A DNA stretch of 11,369 nt from Candidatus Rifleibacteriota bacterium (GTDB taxonomy: Bacteria; Riflebacteria; Ozemobacteria; Ozemobacterales; Ozemobacteraceae). The stretch is taken from positions 10,476 to 21,844 of the forward strand of contig JAKJFO010000050.1 of assembly GCA_022704885.1 (NCBI GenBank). The letters are read 5' to 3'. Below, piece after piece: positions 6,865-11,369 of the stretch. How positions within the stretch are numbered: position 1 is the first letter of the stretch; each line of letters opens with the position of its first letter. The notes under the pieces were generated by a model, which worked only from the letters and a program-made list of their open reading frames with translations, did no database searches and was not told the DNA's origin. A program made the position numbers and the translations under genes.

Positions 6865-6894
6865 TTGCTTTTTCCAGAAATATCTGATTAGAAT
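6865..6894 (+). promoter_or_regulatory. Putative promoter of the P-type ATPase gene
   Basis: TTGCTT (6865-6870) and TAGAAT (6889-6894, five of six bases of the -10 consensus) are 18 bases apart. Transcription would start near 6901, giving a leader of about 95 bases that includes the terminator hairpin at 6947-6975. Confidence 0.35.
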
Positions 6895-6946
6895 ACGCCT
6901 GTCTATATCTTGATGGGTTGATTTAATCTGGACAGAAACTTTGAAA

Positions 6947-6975
6947 GGCCGGGCTGTCGGCCGTTTTGTTTTTTT
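6947..6975 (+). terminator. Intrinsic terminator after gltX, inside the ATPase leader
   Basis: GGCCG (6947-6951) pairs with CGGCC (6958-6962) around a six-base loop, followed by G, TTTT, G and seven Ts (6963-6975). This is a short GC-rich stem with a good U-tract. It ends 20 bases before the ATG at 6996, so besides ending the gltX transcript it would block any transcript started upstream from entering the ATPase gene unless read through. Confidence 0.75.
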
Positions 6976-6995
6976 CCGAGGGCTGAGAGAAAGTT

Positions 6996-9578
6996 ATGAC
7001 TAAAATAGATTTAAATTCACTGACCGGGCTTTCCGAAAAAGAAGCTGAACGTCGACTGGTTGCAGAAGGAGCGAATGAACTTCCTTCGAGCAAACCAAAG
7101 ACGGTTTTCGACATCGCCTTCGATGTGGTACGAGAGCCAATGTTTCTTCTGCTCGTGGCATGCGGTTTACTTTATCTTATGCTCGGAGACAAAGAAGAAG
7201 CTCTGATGCTTTTGGGCTTTGTTTTCGTAATTATGGGTATCACTTTCTTTCAGGAGCGCAAAACCGAACGGGCTCTTGAAGCTTTGAAAGATTTGTCCAG
7301 CCCACGTGCTCTGGTCATCCGCGACGGTGTTCAGCGCCGTATTCCAGGCCGTGAAGTCGTTAGAGGGGATCTTCTCGTTCTTGTTGAAGGAGATCGTGTG
7401 CCGGCTGATGCTGTCATGCTGGATTCTGTTAATTTTTCTACCGATGAATCGTTGCTCACCGGCGAAGCAATCCCGGTGCGAAAGTCTGCCGCATCGTTGC
7501 CACTTCCTGACAGCATGGGCAGGCCTGGTGGTGACGATCTTCCATTTATCTTTTCTGGAACCCTGGCTGTTTCAGGGCAAGGCGCAGCTGAAGTGCTTGC
7601 CACTGGCAGCAAAACCGAACTGGGAAAAATAGGCAAAGCCTTGCAGACAGTAGAACCGGAGGACTCGACGTTAAAAAAGGAAACTGCTGTTCTGGTCAAG
7701 CGTCTGTCGATTTTAGGCTTTCTAATGTGCACCCTGGTCGTCATCGTCTACGGAATAACTCGCGGCAATTGGACAGAAGGATTTCTTGCCGGCATAACCC
7801 TGGCCATGGCAATGCTTCCAGAAGAATTTCCGGTGGTTCTTACCATTTTCATGGCACTTGGCGCCTGGAGAATTTCCCGCAAAAATGTGCTTACCCGCCG
7901 CGTTCCAGCAATAGAGACTTTGGGGGCGGCAACGGTTCTTTGCAGTGACAAGACAGGAACCCTTACTCAGAATAAAATGTCACTGGTAAAGCTTTATGCT
8001 GAGGGAAGCTTTCTCGATCTGCCTCCAGAAGGGCTGTCTTCACTGCCGGAAGTTTTTCATCCCCTGGTGGAATACGGGATACTGGCCAGTCAGCGCAACC
8101 CTTTCGATCCCATGGACAAAGCCATTAGATCGCTGGGTTCACTCGCTCTTGCGAAAACTGAACATCTGCACGATAACTGGTCTCTGATTCGCGAATATCC
8201 ATTGTCAAAAGAATTGCTGGCTCTTTCACATGTCTGGAAATCTCCCGATGGCCAGCAGTTGATGATTGCCGCAAAGGGCTCGCCTGAAACTATCGGAGAT
8301 CTCTGCCATCTCGACCAGGCTTCTCAAAATAAGCTGACGAAAACTATCACACAGATGGCCGATCAAGGGCTACGTGTTCTCGGTGTTGCCAAAGCAGCTT
8401 TTCAGTCAGACACTCTACCTGCAGATCAGCATGATTTTCCATTTGAATTTCTCGGGCTGCTCGGTTTTGCCGATCCTGTTCGTGACACGGTTCCTGATGC
8501 TATCAGAGAATGTCATGCGGCGGGAATCAGGGTTATCATGATTACCGGAGATTACCCTGGCACTGCTCTCAGTATCGCCAGACGCATAGGCCTTGACTCT
8601 AACGAAGCTGTAATGACCGGGCCGGAGCTTGAAACTTTGAATGAAACTGAACTTGCAGAAAAGATCAGAAACGTGAATCTTTTCGCCCGGGTCGTTCCAG
8701 AGCAGAAGTTGAAGATTGTGCAGGCTCTTAAAGCAAACGGGGAAGTGGTCGCAATGACTGGCGATGGAGTCAATGACGCACCAGCTTTGCGTGCCGCTCA
8801 TATTGGCATTGCCATGGGCGCGCGTGGCACAGATGTTGCGCGTGAAGCATCCTCTCTCGTGCTGCTCGATGATGATTTTACCTCGATTGTTGCAGCAGTA
8901 AAGCTTGGCCGCCGCATTTTCGATAATCTGCAGAAAGCTATGGCCTACATTTTTGCCATCCATGTGCCGATTGCCGGCCTTTCTCTGATCCCAATTCTTT
9001 TCAAGTGGCCGCTGATCCTTCTGCCAGTTCATATCGTTTTTCTGGAGCTTCTCATCGATCCGGCTTGCTCTATTGTTTTTGAAGCTGAATCTGAGGAAGA
9101 TGACGTCATGTTGCGTCCACCAAGATCGCCGGATCAGCCGTTGTTTGGCAAACGCAACCTGATTTTAAGTCTGATGCAGGGTTTCAGCGTTTTTATGGTG
9201 GTTCTGTCCGTGTATCTCATATCGAGCGGCTTGCTCAAGCTGCCGGCAGATGAATCCCGTGCTCTTACTTTCACCACGCTCATCGTCGCGAATATCTGCC
9301 TTATAATTATAAATCGCTCCTGGACAAGATCGGCAATTGCCAGCCTTTATACTCCAAACGCAGCGCAATGGTGGGTAATTGGAGGCGGAACGGTTTTTCT
9401 TGGTCTGGTGCTTTTTCTGCCTTTTTTGCAGAAATTGTTCAAATTCGCCATTCTTCACCCGCTGGATCTTCTAATCTGTATAGCGGCAGGCGGCTTCAGC
9501 CTTCTCTGGTTCGAAGGTTTCAAATATATTCAGGGCCATCGGCCGCCTGAAACTATAGAAAGAAAACACAGATTCTGA
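6996..9578 (+). CDS. Cation-transporting P-type ATPase, P2-like, ion unknown
   Basis: This is an 860-residue membrane ATP-driven cation pump. An N-terminal cation-ATPase domain (GLSEKEAERRLVAEGANELP) is followed by M1-M2 (about 48-86), the actuator domain with TGEAIPV (155-161), M3-M4, the phosphorylation site CSDKTGTLT (Asp 318), nucleotide-domain KGSPE (427-431), MITGD (515-519) and the hinge TGDGVNDAPAL (588-598), then about six C-terminal helices, including those at 656-672, 717-740, 791-808 and 825-840. There is no heavy-metal (CPx) motif. M4 reads PEEFP (275-279) instead of the PEGLP of calcium pumps, and M6 reads ELLIDPA (E684, D688) instead of NxxxD, so the ion should not be assumed to be calcium. 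The start has only a weak GAGAG site (6985-6989), just after a terminator. Confidence 0.95.
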   Translation: MTKIDLNSLTGLSEKEAERRLVAEGANELPSSKPKTVFDIAFDVVREPMFLLLVACGLLYLMLGDKEEALMLLGFVFVIMGITFFQERKTERALEALKDLSSPRALVIRDGVQRRIPGREVVRGDLLVLVEGDRVPADAVMLDSVNFSTDESLLTGEAIPVRKSAASLPLPDSMGRPGGDDLPFIFSGTLAVSGQGAAEVLATGSKTELGKIGKALQTVEPEDSTLKKETAVLVKRLSILGFLMCTLVVIVYGITRGNWTEGFLAGITLAMAMLPEEFPVVLTIFMALGAWRISRKNVLTRRVPAIETLGAATVLCSDKTGTLTQNKMSLVKLYAEGSFLDLPPEGLSSLPEVFHPLVEYGILASQRNPFDPMDKAIRSLGSLALAKTEHLHDNWSLIREYPLSKELLALSHVWKSPDGQQLMIAAKGSPETIGDLCHLDQASQNKLTKTITQMADQGLRVLGVAKAAFQSDTLPADQHDFPFEFLGLLGFADPVRDTVPDAIRECHAAGIRVIMITGDYPGTALSIARRIGLDSNEAVMTGPELETLNETELAEKIRNVNLFARVVPEQKLKIVQALKANGEVVAMTGDGVNDAPALRAAHIGIAMGARGTDVAREASSLVLLDDDFTSIVAAVKLGRRIFDNLQKAMAYIFAIHVPIAGLSLIPILFKWPLILLPVHIVFLELLIDPACSIVFEAESEEDDVMLRPPRSPDQPLFGKRNLILSLMQGFSVFMVVLSVYLISSGLLKLPADESRALTFTTLIVANICLIIINRSWTRSAIASLYTPNAAQWWVIGGGTVFLGLVLFLPFLQKLFKFAILHPLDLLICIAAGGFSLLWFEGFKYIQGHRPPETIERKHRF

Positions 9579-9612
9579 TGCAGTGTTTTGTGCAAACAAC
9601 ATCATCAGAATC
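9571..9612. terminator. Hairpin terminator, possibly bidirectional, between the ATPase and the minus-strand gene
   Basis: GATTCTGATG (9571-9580) pairs perfectly with CATCAGAATC (9603-9612); the loop contains a smaller GTTT/AAAC stem (9585-9588, 9594-9597). TTTTT follows at 9615-9619 on the plus strand. On the minus strand a T-rich stretch follows (complement of about 9555-9570). The ATPase stop codon (9576-9578) lies inside the left arm, and the convergent layout fits a two-way terminator. Confidence 0.6.
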
Positions 9613-9649
9613 CGGTTTTTGCGTAACAATGATGAGAAGTGACGATGAA

Positions 9650-9666
9650 CCGCGCGTTTCGAGCGG
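9650..9666. terminator. Small GC-rich stem-loop just past the minus-strand gene
   Basis: CCGC (9650-9653) pairs with GCGG (9663-9666), and inner CG pairs with CG across a TTT loop, with one G/A mismatch. It begins 15 bases beyond the stop of the minus-strand gene but has no T-run in that direction, so it may only protect the mRNA end or have no role. Confidence 0.25.
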
Positions 9667-9680
9667 CAGTTACTAACAAG

Positions 9681-9932
9681 TCATTCGTAGAAATGCTGAA
9701 TCGCAGCTTCTACGCCCTGTTCAGCCAGCTCTTTTTTAACTTCGCCGACGACGAAATCGCCAAGCTTGAGTTTAACCTTCTCGACGATTTTGCTGTCGAC
9801 GGCTGTTTTCAGAGCGCTTTCCGGCATCATCGCGACCAGGGCTTCCGGCATATTATGGCGATTGGCATAGATTTTAGCAAGTTCGCTGTAGTTACCAATT
9901 TCAATATCGAGGCAGAGTTTGATTTTCGGCAT
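9681..9932 (-). CDS. Small hypothetical protein (83 aa)
   Basis: I do not recognise this protein. It begins with a strand-like stretch, MPKIKLCLDIEIG, and continues as amphipathic, probably helical sequence (YSELAKIYANRH, ALKTAVDSKIVEKVKLKL, VGEVKKELAEQGVEAAIQHF). It has many charged residues, one cysteine, no signal peptide and no membrane segment, so it should be a small cytoplasmic protein. The start at 9932 is supported by GAGG (plus-strand 9937-9940) four bases upstream, and its own promoter-like -10 lies about 45 bases further up. The reading frame on the other strand covers the same bases but lacks these signals, so this strand is preferred. It is a monocistronic gene, convergent with the ATPase and divergent from the membrane protein at 10167. 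No function can be assigned. Confidence 0.65.
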   Translation of the reverse strand: MPKIKLCLDIEIGNYSELAKIYANRHNMPEALVAMMPESALKTAVDSKIVEKVKLKLGDFVVGEVKKELAEQGVEAAIQHFYE

Positions 9933-9971
9933 AGTACCTCATTCGTGCAGTTATTCTGGTTTTGATCAGGT

Positions 9972-9984
9972 TGATAAATTATCA
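9972..9984. promoter_or_regulatory. Palindrome overlapping the -10 box of the minus-strand small gene
   Basis: TGATAA-A-TTATCA is a perfect 6+1+6 palindrome, extended outward by GGT/ACC if one base (9985) is bulged. On the minus strand it contains GATAAT (plus-strand 9978-9983), a five-of-six -10 box preceded by TGT as in an extended -10 promoter. An operator overlapping the promoter is a reasonable inference. Confidence 0.4.
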
Positions 9985-10051
9985 CAACCCGTCAAAAAAG
10001 TCAGTTTTGTGTCGTTAAAAAGGTTTGTGAAAAGCCATGCCTTGTGGAAGA

Positions 10052-10080
10052 TTGTATTATATTTTACGAGATCATATAAT
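10052..10080 (+). promoter_or_regulatory. Promoter upstream of the membrane protein gene at 10167
   Basis: TTGTAT (10052-10057) and a perfect TATAAT (10075-10080) are 17 bases apart. The start of transcription would be near 10087, giving a leader of about 80 bases. That leader holds an 11-codon reading frame (10119-10154), in frame with the gene, and the small palindrome AGAGATTCTCT (10153-10163). Confidence 0.55.
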
Positions 10081-10166
10081 CAGACTGCGCTTCAGCAGAG
10101 TATCAGTTTCCAGGTCTGATGTCTCTGCTTGAAGTTGACGAAATAGCTGAATAGAGATTCTCTGGC

Positions 10167-11078
10167 ATGCAAAGTATTGTTCAATTTATTTATGTTTCGG
10201 GTTTTGTCGGTTTCGTAATCGGGATACTGTTTTTTCCATTTGCCTGTCCCCCGGAAGTCCTTTCTAAACAGGTTCTGGGTCAGCCAGCAATAAATGCAAC
10301 GGCTATAACCTCGGCCTCTGATTCTACCCGAGAATATTTAAAAATGCTGGAAAAGGCTTTGCTGAATCTGCCAGATATTGCTTCGATAACCGCGGATCCT
10401 TATGGTTTTGCCGGGACAAACCTGTATTTAACCGACATAGCTACTTCAGTAACAGTTGTCGGGCCACTTCGAGACCTTTATGGCTTGCCGCTTGTGCCGA
10501 CTTTGCCCGAAATCTATGATAGAATTGATGCAGTTAAACTGCCCGGAGGGTTGAAACTCTTCTCATTCGCCATGTATGCGAGGAAAAAGGCGTTCGCAGA
10601 TGAAGCCTTGAAAAGGCAGCAGTTATACGAGAAGAATCTGGCCGTATTTACAACCCGTCGGAAGTATACAGTATTCATCTGGCTTATCTTAACGTTGTCG
10701 ATACTTTTTGTCTGGAAAAAGGTGAGTAATAAGAGAGCAACCTGGCTGGAAATGACCATTATGGTTATAACTGCGCTGATCTGTATTGTTCCTTTTGTCT
10801 TTCCGGGTGTTACCTTAGGCAGTGGTTTTATCGGGTCTGATGCGACAGAAATCAGTTTTCAGGAGCGCGAAGCGCTTAATGATAGCCTGCGCACTTATAT
10901 GGTTAAGTGCCTGGAAGCTAGACTCATAGATAAGGCCGCTTTAGAACGACTGGTTGGCAGCCTTTCAACGCCTGCTTTGCCTGTTCCGTCGCACTTTTAT
11001 CGGCAATATAGAACAGGAAGCGCGCGCCTCAGATATTGGGGTGTTGATGAGTTCATCGCGCGCGAAACTGCGCGCTGA
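10167..11078 (+). CDS. Membrane protein of unknown function (303 aa)
   Basis: I do not recognise this family. Hydrophobic segments at residues 5-26, 167-183 and 195-213 indicate three membrane helices, or a cleaved N-terminal signal plus two. The stretch between the first and second (about 27-165) is probably outside the cytoplasm and ends in a charged, coiled-coil-like helix (RKKAFADEALKRQQLYEKNLAVFTTRRK). The C-terminal 85 residues are soluble and rich in Arg and Leu. Cys 27 follows the first hydrophobic stretch, but FPFAC is not a proper lipobox. The ATG at 10167 is the only standard start after an in-frame TAG at 10152, yet it has no good Shine-Dalgarno; an AGAGA within a small palindrome is the nearest. 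The gene looks AT-richer than gltX. It is preceded by its own promoter and followed by a separate promoter, so it is probably monocistronic. Confidence 0.7.
   Translation: MQSIVQFIYVSGFVGFVIGILFFPFACPPEVLSKQVLGQPAINATAITSASDSTREYLKMLEKALLNLPDIASITADPYGFAGTNLYLTDIATSVTVVGPLRDLYGLPLVPTLPEIYDRIDAVKLPGGLKLFSFAMYARKKAFADEALKRQQLYEKNLAVFTTRRKYTVFIWLILTLSILFVWKKVSNKRATWLEMTIMVITALICIVPFVFPGVTLGSGFIGSDATEISFQEREALNDSLRTYMVKCLEARLIDKAALERLVGSLSTPALPVPSHFYRQYRTGSARLRYWGVDEFIARETAR
11058..11075. terminator. GC-rich stem-loop at the end of the membrane protein gene
   Basis: GCGCGC (11058-11063) and GCGCGC (11070-11075) can pair around a GAAACT loop directly before the TGA stop. Only TTT and TT follow nearby, so intrinsic termination would be weak. 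Confidence 0.25.
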
Positions 11079-11084
11079 GTTTGC

Positions 11085-11093
11085 TTATCCACA
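11085..11093 (+). promoter_or_regulatory. Perfect DnaA-box consensus TTATCCACA
   Basis: The nine bases equal the strong E. coli DnaA box. It stands alone, seven bases after a stop codon and 28 bases before the -35 box of the next gene, where DnaA could act as a transcription regulator. No cluster of boxes is seen, so this is not evidence of a replication origin. Confidence 0.4.
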
Positions 11094-11100
11094 ACTTAAA

Positions 11101-11112
11101 CGCAAATTTGCG
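11101..11112. promoter_or_regulatory. 12-bp perfect palindrome CGCAAATTTGCG, possible operator
   Basis: A perfect inverted repeat ending eight bases upstream of the -35 box at 11121. Its position fits a binding site for a dimeric regulator of the gene at 11173. The regulator is unknown. Confidence 0.35.
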
Positions 11113-11120
11113 CAATTAGA

Positions 11121-11149
11121 TTGCGGGGTTCGTGAACTGAGGTTATAAT
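11121..11149 (+). promoter_or_regulatory. Promoter of the gene at 11173
   Basis: TTGCGG (11121-11126) and a perfect TATAAT (11144-11149) are separated by 17 bases. Transcription would begin near 11156, leaving only a very short leader before AGGAGG at 11159-11164. Confidence 0.6.
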
Positions 11150-11172
11150 TGTTCAAACAGGAGGATGCTGCA

Positions 11173-11369
11173 ATGTACATATTCAGATCGCGTTTGTTCA
11201 TAAGTACGATGCTGCTGATCTTTATGGCCACCATGATGGTTCCGGCTCAGCTGTTCGCTCAAACCGCCGGCCGCGAAAAGAGCGGCGCAGAAATATTTCT
11301 CAAGTGGTTCACCATTGGTGCTATGGTCGTCGGTGCCGGGGTCGGAGTAGCTACCTTCGGCGTGGCCGG
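11173..11369 (+). CDS. Exported or membrane protein of unknown function, 3' truncated
   Basis: The ATG at 11173 has a perfect AGGAGG (11159-11164) eight bases upstream and a good promoter before that. The visible 65 residues open with a signal peptide: MYIFRSRLFISTMLLIFMATMMVP, then a likely signal peptidase I site at LFA|QT (residues 28/29). A short charged segment (AGREKSGAE) and a hydrophobic, glycine/alanine/valine-rich stretch (FTIGAMVVGAGVGVATFGVA) follow, which is probably a membrane helix. The gene runs off the right edge. The visible part is too generic for a family assignment; the strong ribosome-binding site suggests good expression. Confidence 0.75.
   Translation, partial: MYIFRSRLFISTMLLIFMATMMVPAQLFAQTAGREKSGAEIFLKWFTIGAMVVGAGVGVATFGVA

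Noticed and set aside
6901..6995. HutP-type UAG repeats in the ATPase leader
   Set aside because: Only scattered NAG triplets are present and they are not evenly spaced, so the sequence gives no direct support for HutP-like binding here.
9639..9965. 108-codon plus-strand reading frame opposite the small gene
   Set aside because: It lacks a good ribosome-binding site and covers the start region of the minus-strand gene, which has a better start and more protein-like sequence.
11058..11150. Replication origin around the DnaA box
   Set aside because: There is a single box and no dnaA, dnaN, parAB or other origin-linked gene in the window.
1..11369. CRISPR arrays, tRNA or rRNA genes, insertion sequences, phage genes
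   Set aside because: No regularly spaced repeats, no cloverleaf or rRNA signatures and no transposase, integrase or phage-like proteins were seen.

Overview
The window looks like ordinary bacterial chromosome: tightly packed genes, Shine-Dalgarno sites, sigma70-type promoters and intrinsic terminators. By eye, base composition is mid-range; the znuCB-like, gltX and PIN/TRAM genes are GC-richer than the region around 1540-3480 and the gene at 10167-11078. The order YacL-like PIN/TRAM gene, one inserted gene, gltX recalls the Firmicutes order yacL-ispD-ispF-gltX, and the inserted gene carries a HutP-like domain, a family best known from Firmicutes. The species cannot be named from the sequence; an uncultivated lineage is possible but not shown.

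Layout. (1) 1-1495, + strand: the end of a zinc/manganese-type ABC transporter operon, with an ATPase truncated at its Walker A lysine and overlapping an ABC-3 permease. (2) 1536-3194: two exported proteins of unknown function in convergent orientation, probably distant paralogs, with a hairpin between them. Direct repeats link the flanks of the first gene to the intergenic region beyond the second, suggesting a duplicated and partly deleted accessory module. (3) 3529-6852, + strand, probable operon: a membrane PIN/TRAM protein of the YacL family, a protein with two CBS domains fused to a HutP-like domain, and glutamyl-tRNA synthetase. (4) 6996-9578: a P2-like cation-transporting P-type ATPase whose short leader contains an intrinsic terminator immediately before the start codon. 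(5) 9681-9932, - strand: an 83-residue orphan protein, separated from the ATPase by a hairpin that could terminate in both directions. (6) 10167-11078: a membrane protein of unknown function with a good promoter. (7) 11173 to the right edge: the start of an exported or membrane protein, preceded by a perfect DnaA box, a 12-bp palindrome and a good promoter.

The most noteworthy item is the CBS-CBS-HutP fusion. HutP is a histidine- and Mg2+-dependent RNA-binding antiterminator in Bacillus. Here the domain is joined to nucleotide-sensing CBS domains, has lost the histidines that bind metal, and lies between genes for a nuclease-like RNA-binding protein and a tRNA synthetase. This suggests, but does not prove, an adenylate-responsive RNA regulator. 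A terminator in the leader of the next gene downstream gives one testable target, although it lacks obvious HutP-type UAG repeats.
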